Assembly (NCBI GenBank): GCA_964017185.1
Contig: OZ024871.1
Span: 11,028,214 to 11,092,213 of the forward strand
Source: Rugalucina vietnamica
Taxonomy: Eukaryota > Mollusca > Bivalvia > Lucinida > Lucinidae
Direction: 5' to 3'
Length of the DNA: 64,000 bases
Both the position numbers and the translations under genes were made by a program. Of the stretch, positions 11,266 to 22,135 are shown piece after piece (position 1 is the first letter of the stretch; every line of letters starts with the position of its first letter). The notes under the pieces were generated by a model, which saw nothing but the letters and a program-made list of their open reading frames with translations, ran no database searches and had not been told where the DNA came from.

Positions 11266-12752
11266 AAAACTTATGCCCAGTATTTAAGCTATCTGATAAA
11301 ACCAACAAACCTTTGTGGGAGAGGTGGAACGAAATCTAGTTTTTTTTTCTAGCTTGATTTTGTGAACTGGTTTCTGGGATATGATTTTATTTGGACACAG
11401 TCCTCGCCCTTAGTCGGCTGTGATTGATAATGTTTGTTTTAACGTAAGCTTTGCATTTCGCTTATGTGGCGTGAATACTAGTTATCTCTAAAATGTGATC
11501 GTCAGATTTATTTAAGACATTCTTTGTCTTGTCCGTATATCACGGCGTCCAGGTAACTAGATAGATTTTTAGGTTAATGCAGACGTCACAGAAAAAGTAC
11601 AATCAGAACAACACACACCAATGAAACACTAAATATTAGCGTACTATGTAATATAGATCACCCACAATAATGAAGAACACTTCCGACATGACCATATCTG
11701 TTGACTGGGACGTTAAGCAACAAAACAAGAGCTATATAAGGAGATGGCGCAAGTAATAAGTTGGCAAACATGCGAATCTACCACAGTTGATGGCTACTAT
11801 CTACTCTTTTTCCTTTTACTCAGCGACAACCAAATAGCATTAAGGTATTATTTCTATGAGCAAATGCATACTGAAAATGAAACTACCACAAAACACCACC
11901 CATGCGAAAACGTATCCATACCGGTGATAAAATTTACTATTATTAACTTGTCCGATTGTTACACCAAAAATGTTTTTCTTCCATGACTATATTGTCCTCG
12001 TCCACAAAATGACTGATATAGACGTCGAACACAGGGCTACCATTTCATTAAGCATACAAGTGTAGATTGGTTAGATAGTTTTTTTTTCAAAGGGGAGTGT
12101 AGGTTAGCATATCTCGCCTCAGTAGTTTTGTATATACAATCAGTGCATCATGTTAACCAAGAAAGGCAGATAGCCTGAGATAGGTCTTCTTATTTTGAAC
12201 GATATAGGATACACACCAGCTGAAGACCTATTGGGTGATACGAGTTTGTATTTTTGACAACATCAAGGCATGGTGTCTAAAGACCAGTCGCGTACTTTGG
12301 GAGATAAAACTATAACACTATTATGGATTCGATCCATGTTTGGTTTAAAAGGCATATTAAGTAATATTAAACGAATCGTATGAAATTAAAATTACCTTTT
12401 TATTGAAATTGATTAAATTAATCCCCACATCAATGACAAGAACACCTGGGATGATCACTAAACATGGGATTAAAGGCATTTAGTAATCGAGGTTGAATCA
12501 CAAATGACACATGCGTGTAATTCCTAATTTATCATGGGGATATAAATATGTAATATTTATTTAATTAAATATCGGGTCCATCTGTTTGAAAAAGAAAATC
12601 TATTTAAGTCCTTTTTAGTAAGTCTACATCCTTTTTGGATTTGATTATCACATCTCTTTCTACACAGTTTGTTATTTACTCCCCAAATAGAAAGCTTGCT
12701 CAGGAAAAGTGGTTAAAGTCAAAATATCCATACATATTAAACGTTTTAAAGA
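11266..12752. other. Intergenic, small Rep-B scraps only
   Basis: Rep-B fragments lie at about 11668-11735 (GTTGACTGGGACGTTAAGCA) and 12692-12738 (CAGGAAAAGTGGTTAAAGTC). Otherwise AT-rich DNA with no recognisable gene or RNA. Confidence 0.5.
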
Positions 12753-12864
12753 TTCTTCAGCGCTATCATGCTCATTTTCTACGGCACTTTAAATCACATC
12801 ACTGCCACTGCCTTCACCTTCAACCTCATTGTCGCTCCTTTTCAAATTTCTCCTTTTGCCCATT
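12753..12864 (-). pseudogene. gag 5' fragment
   Basis: Begins at the ATG complementary to 12862-12864 (MGKRRNLKR) and matches the first ~37 residues of the gag at 53296, with an internal disruption. It stops abruptly at 12753, where Rep-B-related DNA begins. Confidence 0.7.
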
Positions 12865-14861
12865 TTTATTCCCTGAAATTATAGTTTCCAAGTCTTACCT
12901 CTTTGCAAGCAAGCAAATCTGAGCCTTAAATCATTAAAAAAATAACTGTATCGTTCAACCTTAAGTTTGGGGTTCGTATCACTAGATCTGTACATTACCA
13001 GCGTCCTTAAGGTACCTCTGTATCTTGCTTCTCATCTTTCTGTAACTGTACCATAGACTGTATCTGTACTATACCATCGCTGCAACACTGTATTGACAGA
13101 TCCCACTTTTCTGACACCATAAAATGCAAGATCACAGGGGTCAAGGTCACTGGACTAGGTCACCAGACCTTCACCGCTATAAACCAGGCAGACAGTAGGG
13201 GGTTACGGGAGTGAGTTATAGACGGGTGCTTGCTTTCGTGTAATTGACCAGTACTTCCGACTTTTCTGTTCATTGCTTTTTCCTGATCATTGCTTTCCTG
13301 ATCATCGCTTACTTTTAACATATACATCACGATGGACCGAGCATGGGCTGAACGATACAGTTTTACTTGTGATATATGATTGACATGACCATTAACTGGG
13401 CTGACATGACCTTTGATTAATTGAATGGAGAGACCTTTGAGGGAGAAGGGATAATGAAGGCAGTTTCTACTTTAAAAAATGTATTCTTTTATTTATAAAA
13501 ACTTAATGCTCAAATTCACCTATAAAGTGTTATATATATATGATTCTTTCCCCTCTTAAGCTGCGCCATAGTCCATAGAATAGCTCCCCTCGCGTCGCGC
13601 CTAGATTCGCATAACCATAGATAGCTCTGTTTGCTTCTGGATCAAGGTCAATTCAGGTCGTGGCGAGGTCAAGGTCATATGAGACAATCCAGCTCTTCTA
13701 TGAAGCATAACTTCATAATACGAAGAGATGAACAGCCTCATTCTAGTACATTATGTATTTAATGTGATTCTTAAGTATGATCAATATTACTTAAACATTC
13801 TTGAAAGTATGTAATTATTACTTTAAAAAACATTTATAATTCTGTGTTCTGAGCACAGCATTACTTAAGCATAAACCTTACAGAATTTGATTTGCTTGGT
13901 TACAAGAGCATGGAATGGCTGTATTTAATATTTCAAAACTGAGACCATAAATATTCAGGGGCATCGTATTAGCATAACTAACACGTTGATAAGGGAGTAC
14001 TAGCATACCTAGCACATTTTAAGGGAGTACTAGTATAAACTAGCACATTATAAGGGAGTACTAGCATAAACTAGCACATTATGAGGGAGCACTAGCATAA
14101 ACTAGCACATATCTAGGAAGTTCTAGCATAACCAGAACTTAAACATTACAACAGAAATGTAACCAAGCCTATATATTGAATGCTTAATTGCCAATTAACT
14201 ATTAAACTTTAGCTTTAAATGTATAAACAATCTCTTTAAAATTCATTTAAGAAAAGCCTTAATTAAAAATCATGGTAATTATCCATATTTAAACAGTAAT
14301 AATTTTTAAACTCGAAACAAAACAAGAAAGGATAGCATTATCTTTAGTCCTCTCAGGCTCTTTTTGGTTGTCACTGTATACACATAGAGGTCACGATTCG
14401 GGTCGATGTCTATAAATAGCTCCGGGTGATCTCCAAATACGTAGGGAAGCCCTCACGTGGTAACTGTCATCTATTCATAGTACTGTATTCATACGCGGTA
14501 TCGCCCAAGGTCAGCTAAGGGTCATTGCACCATCACAGTATTGGAAGAGCCTGAAAGTTTCTTAGCTCTGCAGTAGCCTAGAATAAAAATATAGTCCTAA
14601 ACCACGAAATCTAGTTACACTATTTCAATTCGAAAGCTGACTTTTGCGAGAGTGTGTCTGCTCCAGGGGATGCGGTCGTTTATATATGGGGGGGGGGAGG
14701 CGCTGTACGAACCTGTTGGATTTCTGTGGGCCATGTGACCAGTGTTTTCCTCGCTCTTGTACGATTCTGTAGGATTTATGCAAATTCAGCATGGCTAATT
14801 TGAATATAACAACATTGTGACAAAATGGGAAAGGTGAGATTCTCCTCTCGACTACTTCACC
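12865..14861 (-). other. Untranslated leader between LTR and gag
   Basis: About 2 kb, unusually long for a Gypsy-type leader, without coding capacity. It is about 95% identical to 53297-55343. It contains AGGTCA half-sites near 13134-13160 and 13640-13680 and a 30-bp tandem repeat at 13988-14120. On the minus strand the base after the LTR is GGTGAAGTAG; no canonical TGG-type primer-binding site is visible. Confidence 0.7.
13988..14120. repeat. ~30-bp tandem repeat in the retrotransposon leader
   Basis: Four to five units of AAGGGAGTACTAGCATAAAC-TAGCACATT. The corresponding place in the second element (54421-54485) has only two to three units, so unit number varies between copies. Confidence 0.85.
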
Positions 14862-15609
14862 TGTAACAATATATTAATGGAATCGCGATTCGAATCACCT
14901 GCAAATAAGGGAAACTATTTATTAGAAAGATTTTCAGAGTTTAAATGTCCGTTCAGAGACATAAATCTGTAGTCCTTCTCGTCTTATCGGCACCATAGTG
15001 GAACAGCCAAATTTCGGATTACTTCGGTTCTGGCCATTTCTGTAATTGTAAAACACGAAAATGGAGAACTCCCGCCACACGTCAAAAGTTTGTCATCTTT
15101 CTGCAGCCTGCAAACATAGTTAGCTAACAAATTGGATACAATTTAGCGAGAAAGGATGCTTTTTAACTTTCGCTAGGGGTAATTCAAAATTAACTTGTCG
15201 CTATGTCTAGTTATACAACTCGTCTGTCAAACGTCATAAGTTTTCGTGGACCCACATGTGAACTGTCAACGAACTGTCAGTTTTCTCGGCACTCGAGCAA
15301 TCTTACTGTCTCTGTAAGGATTACCATCATACGCATCAATCACCATTGTTGCTACCAGTCAATCATCATCATCCTGATCATTTACCATCATCCACATCAA
15401 TCATTATTGGGGCATGTAATACAGCACATGAGGGTGGGTGGGGAATAAATGGTATTGTATATCTCACTGACTAAGACAATAAAAGCATGATGCATGACCA
15501 CAACTCCATATCAGAATAATTAGATAACTGGACAGAGGCTACGACTGTGCAATGCATAACGGGTGTACTTTGGGCTCTTTTTATATGAAAAATAGGTGCT
15601 ACCCCTACA
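14862..15609 (-). repeat. LTR shared by the tandem elements
   Basis: 748 bp with TGTA...TACA ends. On the minus strand it starts TGTAGGGGTAGCACC directly after the purine tract CAGGGGGTAGT, as expected for polypurine tract and LTR, and ends ATTGTTACA before the leader. Boundaries come from comparison with 19366-20833. A CAT/ATC-rich stretch lies at about 15326-15410. Confidence 0.8.
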
Positions 15610-15742
15610 ACTACCCCCTGTTTAAATGTTTAGTGATCCCTCACAAACATTTAAATTCCAAGCCAATCAGGCGTCGTTTTACTAGAGCCCTGCAAATTTC
15701 ACTATCTTTATTTTCTTTTATCTTTATCTCCCCCCCCCCAGT

Positions 15743-16498
15743 CTATCTCCTTTCCCTGCTTCTACTTCTCTCCCTCCTCCTTTCTCGTGGCTCCTCCCTC
15801 CTCCTTCTGTCCCGGTCTTCTCCCTCTTTTTTCTCTTGTCCTTCCTTCTGCAGTCTATCCAGTCTCTCCTCCATCTTCTTAATTACCCCTTCCTGTAGGC
15901 TGTTCAATTCCTTCAGTTGTTCCATGTACTGGAACATGCTGTCTATACACTGTACCATGTCTCCTTTTAACGTATCAACTTTGCCTTCAAGCCTGTCCAA
16001 TGGCATAGGGTCTGTTTGTGTGAACCTGTGCACTAGAGTTTTTCTTACTTCTTCGAGTACAACCCTCTTAGGTCTTAGATCCATGCTCTCCTCTCCTAGC
16101 AATTGGGGTCTTAGATCCTCAACAATGTCCTCATCCTTTCCTGTTCCCGTGACGCTAACCCTTGTCCAGTGTCTCTAGAGTCCTCCCTCGAAAGTTTCAC
16201 TATATCTCAATAAACCTCGGAGTAGCAGAATTTATGATCTCCAGTCCGTCAAGCCCCATTCTACCTTCTCCAGATGTGCAGGTGATTCCACATGCCTCTC
16301 CAATTTCTTTTTATCCCCAGTCTTGAAATCACAAGTAACACAGACATATGGTATGTCGCTATCAACAACGTGCTGGCTATAGAAATGGACTTCCGCCCGG
16401 CTCTTGTTTTCAACGTATCGACATGGAATGCACCGGTAAGCTCTCCCTCTGGATAAGATGTATTGAAGCTGACATGTAGCCATACTGAATTGATACAT
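15743..16498 (-). pseudogene. ORF3: zinc-finger/coiled-coil/RS-tail protein, frameshifted
   Basis: Starts at the ATG complementary to 16496-16498. N-terminal part has two C2H2-like fingers: C23-x2-C26...H38-x4-H43 and C53-x2-C56-x12-H69-x5-H75, all ligands present. After about residue 85 the frame is lost at around 16232. The C-terminal part resumes at 16102-15743 with a predicted coiled coil (KVDTLKGDMVQ, YMEQLKELNSLQEG) and a tail rich in Arg, Glu and Ser (RERRRERSRSRERR). It follows the integrase end and precedes the LTR, the position of env in some Gypsy relatives, but has no signal peptide or membrane segment. Role unknown; nucleic-acid binding is inferred. Confidence 0.7.
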
Positions 16499-16530
16499 TA
16501 TCACCTGCTAAGTTTCTGTCGATCTTTTTC

Positions 16531-16562
16531 TTGACCTTGACCTTTGACCCTTGACCTTGACT
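16531..16562 (-). promoter_or_regulatory. AGGTCA half-site cluster between pol and ORF3
   Basis: On the minus strand this reads as four AGGTCA/GGGTCA-type half-sites in 32 bp (TCAAGGTCA, AGGGTCA, AAAGGTCA, TCAAGGTCA), some 33 bp upstream of the ORF3 ATG. The same cluster is preserved at 46258-46289 in the second element. Candidate internal promoter element for ORF3; unproven. Confidence 0.4.
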
Positions 16563-16635
16563 CTAATTACCCCTTATAAATTCTCGCGTTGCTCTGTCCA
16601 TCCATTTTTTGGCCTCTTCTGTCCAACATATCTCT

Positions 16636-17028
16636 TCAGTTTGTCGTGATGCACCACACGATTATCTCCCTTTTCCAAGCACCCAAGCCAATTAAGTATG
16701 TCACATCACTGAGTCTCTTGAGCACCACACATAGTACATATTTCGGCTGCAACTTTGGACTGATTCTTAACACCCGGTTTTCATGTAGATACCAAGCGCA
16801 TTCCCCTTGTTCATAGCGCAAGTGTTCAAGCTTAGTGTCATACGCATACTTGTGTCGCTTCGCCGCGTTTCCTAAGTGTTCGCGCGCAATGTCATGTGCC
16901 GCCTGCATCCTATCTCTCAACCAGCTGACATACTCACCATATGAGTTTATAGACTGATCTTCACGATCACATGCTTGTCCACTTCTGAGTTCTGCTGGAA
17001 TTCTTACCTCACGCCCCAGCATTAACAT
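16636..17028 (-). pseudogene. Integrase C-terminal region
   Basis: Begins with LMLGREVRIPAEL, the stretch after the integrase catalytic core in Gypsy-type elements, and continues through RHKYAYDTKLEHLRYEQG and a chromodomain-less tail with KYVLCVVLKRLSDVTYLIG. It is uninterrupted at KYAYD, the site where the second element carries a 1034-bp insertion, so it gives the empty-site sequence. The last residues are frameshifted relative to that copy. Confidence 0.8.
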
Positions 17029-17029
17029 A

Positions 17030-17383
17030 TTAGGAGTAAATCCTGTCGACGCACTTGGAGTTATGAGATCGTGTTTCTACAGCTCTAACATCTTCTCTGA
17101 CATCAGTGTTTTCCTGGACTTCAGTGTGAGTTGTCTCCCTTTCACCATACTCACCATTCTGTAAATCACAGCTCAACTCTACTTTACTATTGCCCGTTCG
17201 AAGTCTTACCAAACTCTGAGGGTCTTCTCCACATGCACGGGTTGCAACCTCTTCACACATTGGACCATATTCTACTTCTTCATCTGACTCTACAAAACTA
17301 AGACTATCAACAAGCGGATTACTAGCCGTGACTTTGAGTTCACCCCTCGACTCATTACTTTGTCCATTATTAATTGGGCCCAT
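17030..17383 (-). pseudogene. RNase H-integrase linker fused across a deletion
   Basis: Acidic linker (SFVESDEEVEYGP...VRAVETRSH) that in the second element leads into the zinc-binding and catalytic parts of integrase. Here it jumps at about 17066 to a frameshifted version of the sequence just before LMLGREVRIP and ends. About 1 kb coding for the HHCC and D,D,E domains is missing, so no integrase can be made. Confidence 0.75.
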
Positions 17384-17419
17384 GGACTTCGTAATACATG
17401 TCCCCTGCTTAACACTGTG

Positions 17420-18642
17420 TTAATTCTCACCCTCTTCCAATGCTTGGTAACTCACTTCCTTGCTCATTCCTGAACTTCCGAACAGTAGAGTACTCTTCAT
17501 ATCTATAGCTTTCTTTTCACACTTCTTACAAGGCCAGCATTTCAGCGGCTCTAAAGTATCTACTTCATTACACTGACAGTCCCAAGGACTAACATAACGA
17601 GACATTCCATCTGCATTACAATGCCCACCGGATTTTCGATAACTCACCGTAAAGTCATATGCGGACAGAATTTCTAAGTACCGGGCCAACCTACCTCTAG
17701 GTTCTTTGAAACTGAACAAGAATGTCAATGCTTTGTGGTCTGTTCTTACCGTAAACTTCCTTCGTAGTAGGTACTGCCTAAAGTACTCAACAAAGTACCG
17801 TATACTGAGTAATTCTTTGTCTGTCACACAGTAGTTTCTGTCTGCTTTATTCAGCATCTTACTACCATAAGCTATCACCTTATCTTCACCATTTTGGATC
17901 TGGCTGGGCACCCCTCCCAAGGCATAGTCACTTGCGTCACAGTCTAGGATATAGTCTCCAATATCTAAGGGATAGGCCATTATTGGCGGACTTACCAGTG
18001 CTTCTTTCAGCTTCGCCAAAGCTTCCTCACATCCTTCTTAGTAAGATCAATTATCGGCCTCATAATGTCTGAATATCCCTTAATGTGGCGCCTGTAATAA
18101 CTTCCCATACCTACGAGTGCACGAGCTTGAGTCGCATTCTTTGGAGCAGCAAACTGCATGATCTTAGCAATATTATCAGGGCTCGGCAGCACGCCATCGG
18201 ACGAGACAACATGACCAAGGAAATGCACCCGATCACAGAACAGAAAGCATTTGGAGCTACGTAATTTCAAACCAGCCTGCTCAAACCTACTTAGAACCAT
18301 GTCTAGTCTGTCTGCATGTTCTTGAAAGGTGTCAGCAAAGACAATTATGTCATCAAGATAGACCAGGCAGCTTATCCAATTTAGCCCATGTACAATACTT
18401 TGAACGCAGCGCTGAAAAGTTGCACTCGAGTTTTTCATTCCCATCGGCATAGTACAATGCTCATACAAACCATACTTAGTGATGAATGCAGTCTTGGGGA
18501 TATCTTCCTCTTTCACTGGGATTTGGTGGTATGAACTTGTAACATCAAGTGTACTAAACAACTTTGCACCTGCAACAGCATCAAGGCAATTCCTGGTTCT
18601 GGGAATAGGAAAATTGTCCAAATACGTAGGGGAAGCCCTCAC
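17420..18642 (-). pseudogene. Reverse transcriptase and RNase H remnant
   Basis: RT palm in one frame (18620-18007: LDVTSSYHQIPV, catalytic LVYLDDIIVF intact, FLGHVVSSDGV), then a small deletion and frame change near 18015 and RNase H in the next frame (DYILDCDASDYALGG, VRTDHKALTFL, SGGHCNADGMSR). A Cys-rich tail follows (WPCKKCEKK). The N-terminal RT fingers, protease and gag are missing: at about 18619 the RT joins directly to leader DNA. The first residues of the open frame (18642-18620) are leader, not RT. Confidence 0.85.
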
Positions 18643-19365
18643 GTGGTAACTGTCATCTATTCATAGTACTGTATTCATACGCGGTGTCGCCCAAGGTCAG
18701 CTAAGGGTCATTGCACCATTACAGTATTTGAAGAGCCTGAAAGTTTCTTAGCTCTGCAGTAGCCTAGAATAAAAATATAGTCCTTAACTACGAAATCTAG
18801 TTACACTATTTCAATTCGAAAGCTGACTTTTGCGAGAGTGTGTCTGCTCCAGGGGATGCGGTCGTTTATAAATGGGGGGGGGGGGGGGGGGACGCTGTAC
18901 GAACCTGTTGGATTTCTGTGGGCCATGTGACCAGTGTTTTCCTCGCTCTTGTACGATTCTGTAGGATTTATGCAAATTATTTTATTATTATTATTATTTG
19001 AATGTATTATCCCCCAACCACTAGGAGCACCTCGGTTTTCACCGAGTAACGTCGAGATAACCACAATGACAGAACTACACTGCCCACCACCAACCATCAC
19101 CTTAACATATTTACTGTAGTTCCATCACTGAAGTTATCTTTTTCATCTTTTGGGGAGAAGAGAAGCCAGTGCTAGCCTTATGAATGCTGAGCGCCAAGCA
19201 AGGTAGCCACTGGTACCATTTTTAACGTCTTTGGTATGACGCGGCCCGGGTTTGAACCCGCGACCTCCCTGGTCGCTCTAACCATTACGCTATCGTGACT
19301 AATTTAAATATAACAACATTGTGACAAAATGGGAAAGGTGAGATTCTCCTCTCGCCTACTTCAAC
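18619..19365 (-). other. Leader segment joined to RT by internal deletion
   Basis: Matches 54806-55343. The junction shares TCCA with both parent sequences, consistent with a microhomology-mediated loss of about 4.4 kb. A tRNA-SINE interrupts it at 18977-19296, and a G-run lies at 18873-18891. Confidence 0.75.
18977..19296 (-). mobile_element. tRNA-derived SINE
   Basis: On the minus strand the head carries a pol III A-box-like TAGCGTAATGG (complement of 19282-19292) and a B box GGTTCAAACCC (complement of 19248-19258). The body has TACCAAAGACGTTAAAAATG and the 3' tail is an (AAT)n run at about 18977-18996. The insertion is absent from the matching leader at 14774-14800 and 55258-55290. From memory the body resembles widespread bivalve SINEs with a conserved central domain; this was not checked. 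Confidence 0.75.
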
Positions 19366-19501
19366 TGTAACAATATATGAATGGAATCGCGATTCGAATC
19401 ACCTGCAAATAAGGGAAACTATTTATTAGTAAGATTTTCAGAGTTTAAATGTCCGTTCAGAGACATAACTCGATCGTCCTTCTCGTCTTATTGGCAACTA
19501 C

Positions 19502-20196
19502 ACTACATTTATACCGCCTCAGAATGTTGGCAATTGAAACTTTTAAAATTGTATATGGTATATCTCCATCATATCTGAAAGATTTTATATGTTTAAAGCA
19601 AACTTCATATAATTTTAGGTATACCAATCTATTGGAAGTACCAAGACCGAAGAGCACCAAGTACGGCACTAACAGCTTCAGATTTCAGGCGGCGAAGCTT
19701 TGGAACTCCCTGCCTGAAGAAGCTAGGAAAATTACAGATTTCAACTCCTTCAGAGCATTTATAAGAGGATGGAGTGGTACACAATGTAGGTGTGCCCTAT
19801 GCCGGTAAGGCGTTTATGTTTTATGCATGACCAGTATTTTGCTCCTACTTATCCACTCCCAATATACTCCTTGGGCTTTTTTCGTTTTCGCTCCAGATTT
19901 TTCGCACTGTGTGGGTTTCGGCCTAAGGGATACCTTTGGGGGTGATGAGCAGGGTTATATTTGTTCAGATTATCCATATTTTTGAAATTTTACTTTATTG
20001 CATGTGTTATATTTCTCAGTTTGTATATTGTTGTACATTTTTATGTTTAGCATGCCAAAGTTTCTGTGTTATAATTACTGTGATATTTTATATATGTTGG
20101 TCGGAAGAAAAAGCTCCTGGGAGCTTGTGTTATTTTGTTGTAAAACAAATCCGACGGTAAATAAATATTACTTGACTTGACTTGACTTGACTTGAC
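19502..20196 (+). mobile_element. 5'-truncated LINE with (TTGAC)n tail
   Basis: Inserted in the LTR with an 11-bp target duplication TTGGCAACTAC (19491-19501 and 20197-20207). It ends in tandem CTTGA units at about 20172-20196, a tail type seen in CR1/L2-like LINEs. Only the last part of the coding region and the 3' region are present. Confidence 0.85.
19503..19808 (+). pseudogene. LINE RT C-terminal fragment
   Basis: About 101 residues: LRMLAIETFKIVYG, then the common LINE C-terminus FRFQAAKLWNSLPEEARK and WSGTQCRCALCR before a stop at 19806-19808. No promoter or start; it is a dead fragment created by incomplete reverse transcription. Confidence 0.85.
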
Positions 20197-20833
20197 TTGG
20201 CAACTACGCCACCATATTGGAACAGCCAAATTTCGGATAACTTCGGTCCTGGTCATTTCTGTCATTGTAAAACACGAAAATGGAGAACTCCCGCCACACG
20301 TCAAAAGTTTGTCATCTTTCTGCAGCCTGCAAACATAGTTAGCTAACAAATTGGATACAATTTAGCGAGAAAAGGATACTTTTCAACTTTCGCTAGAGGT
20401 AATTCCACATTAACTTGTCGCTTTATCTAGTTATACAACTCGTCTGTCAAACGTCATAAGTTTTCGTGGGCCCACATGTGAACTGTCAACAAACTGTCAG
20501 TTTTATCGTCACTTGAGCAATCTTACTGTCTCTGTAAGGATTACCATCATACGCATCAATCACCATTGTTGCTACCAGTCAATCATCATCATCCTGATCA
20601 CTCACCATCATCCACATCAATAATTTTTGGGGCTTGTAATACAGCACATGCGGGCGGGTGGGTGGGGAACAAATGGTATTGTATATCTCACTGACTAAGA
20701 CAATAAAAGCATGATGCATGACCACAAGTCCATATCAGAATAATTAGATAACTGGACCGAGGCTACGACTGTGCAATGCATAACGGGTGTACTTTGGGCT
20801 TTAGTTATATGAAATATAGGTGCTACCCCTACA

Positions 20834-21515
20834 ATATTTTATACAAAGAATGAATCATACACAATTAAAACTCTGTTACTGTCCTTTCTTCCAATGCCCT
20901 AAGAGTTAAGTTGTTAATTATAAATAAAGTCATGAATATTTTCAAATGACATATTGTCCTTATAATTTAAAAGAGAAACCTATGGGAATTCAAGAAATAA
21001 AGGAAAAGAAATTACATTAAATAACATATTTTGACTCAAAAATTAAATACTAAATAAAGGACTCAAGAAATAAAATACAAAAATAAAATACTGTTTAATT
21101 CTACTAACCAATAACCATTAATTATGCAAATTAACTCATTAAGAATAATTACATTCAGTACAGCTTATTTAAATTAAACTGAACTGGCTTTGCAATGAAT
21201 ATATCAAAGCCAATTGCCCAGCATATACATTTACATGGCTGCTGTCATTACGAGAGTTGTTCACAACTGTAAGATTTATTGGTCTTCTTGACAGCTACAT
21301 GAACACATTTTTGCGCATGAAAGACCTGAACGGTAGCATTTCCCGTACATTGTAACTTTATACAACCACACTTTTGTAACTCCTGACAGTATTCGGCAAT
21401 ACCAGACGGTGTTATCCATTTAGGAACCCATATGTTGTTCTGCTTTGTCCAGAGATGAGAACTGTTGTTCAGGCAACTGTTTAAAAGTGCAAAATAACAA
21501 TTATTCCATAGGACT
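20834..21515. other. AT-rich intergenic, nothing recognised
   Basis: No coding, RNA or repeat signature seen apart from short A/T runs. Confidence 0.5.
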
Positions 21516-21519
21516 TCAT

Positions 21520-22135
21520 GTTGTCAAATCTAAAGGGTCACTGACGAGGCTTAAATAGCCAAAGCCATGTTTTGGTCCACCCCCTTGTCTCATTAATATG
21601 TTCACTACTCTTGAAGGATCATAGTTTTAATTGTACTGCAGCTGGTGTTATATCATATGGCGGCCCCAAATGTTCATCCCCTGACATTAAACTGCGTTTA
21701 AATAGCCAAAACCATGTTTTGGTCCACCCCCTTGTCTCATTAATATGTTCATTACTCTTGAAGGATCATAGTTGTAATTGTTACTATTACTTCAGCTGGT
21801 GTTGTGTCATGGCGACATCTATATTTTAGATTATATTTCTCTGGTCTTTTGAGATCAGCGAGGACATTCTGAGAAATCAAGAAAATTATTATTGGTTTAG
21901 ATACATTTTCTAACCAACATTTAATAAATTTGGCCCTATTTAGATAATTCTAGTCTTTGTACCTACTACTCAGTGAATTGGTGCAAAAGTACAATTATTA
22001 CTTAATAATAATTATTTCATGTTGTCAAATCTAATGGGTCTTTGACGAGGCTTAAGTAGCCGAACCCATGGTTTGGTCCATCCCCTTTCTCATTAATATG
22101 TTCACTACTCTTAAAGGATCTCGGTTTAATTTTTA
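21520..22135 (+). repeat. Rep-D, three partial tandem copies
   Basis: The phrase GGTCCACCCCCTTGTCTCAT with CATTAATATGTTCACTACTC recurs near 21570, 21720 and 22075, and GTTGTCAAATCTAA near 21522 and 22022. A further copy lies at 57851-58190. No coding potential. Confidence 0.75.

Larger units (their letters stand above)
12753..20833 (-). mobile_element. Tandem Gypsy-type LTR retrotransposon complex (element 1)
   Basis: Read on the minus strand: LTR (20833-19366), leader (19365-18619), a deleted pol (RT, RNase H, integrase tail), ORF3, then a second LTR (15609-14862), followed again by a leader and the start of gag, which breaks off at 12753. Order LTR-internal-LTR-internal indicates two elements sharing an LTR, as produced by unequal recombination. 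It is closely related to the element at 44817-55343, which allows each deletion and insertion to be mapped. No part can encode a full set of proteins. Confidence 0.85.
19366..20833 (-). repeat. LTR interrupted by a LINE
   Basis: Same LTR as 14862-15609, 762 bp once the LINE at 19502-20196 and one target duplication are subtracted. The flank beyond 20833 (ATATTTTATACAAAG) is unrelated to the internal sequence, so this is the outer, 5' LTR on the minus strand. Confidence 0.8.

Noticed and set aside
13988-14120. Short regularly spaced repeats, CRISPR-like at first sight
   Set aside because: Contiguous 30-bp tandem units without unique spacers, inside a eukaryotic retrotransposon leader.
15552-16178. 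208-codon open frame on the plus strand
   Set aside because: Antisense of ORF3; its Ser/Leu bias mirrors the Arg/Glu-rich tail on the other strand.
19245-19296. Possible tRNA gene
   Set aside because: A and B boxes are present but it is joined to a SINE body and tail; acceptor stem does not close.
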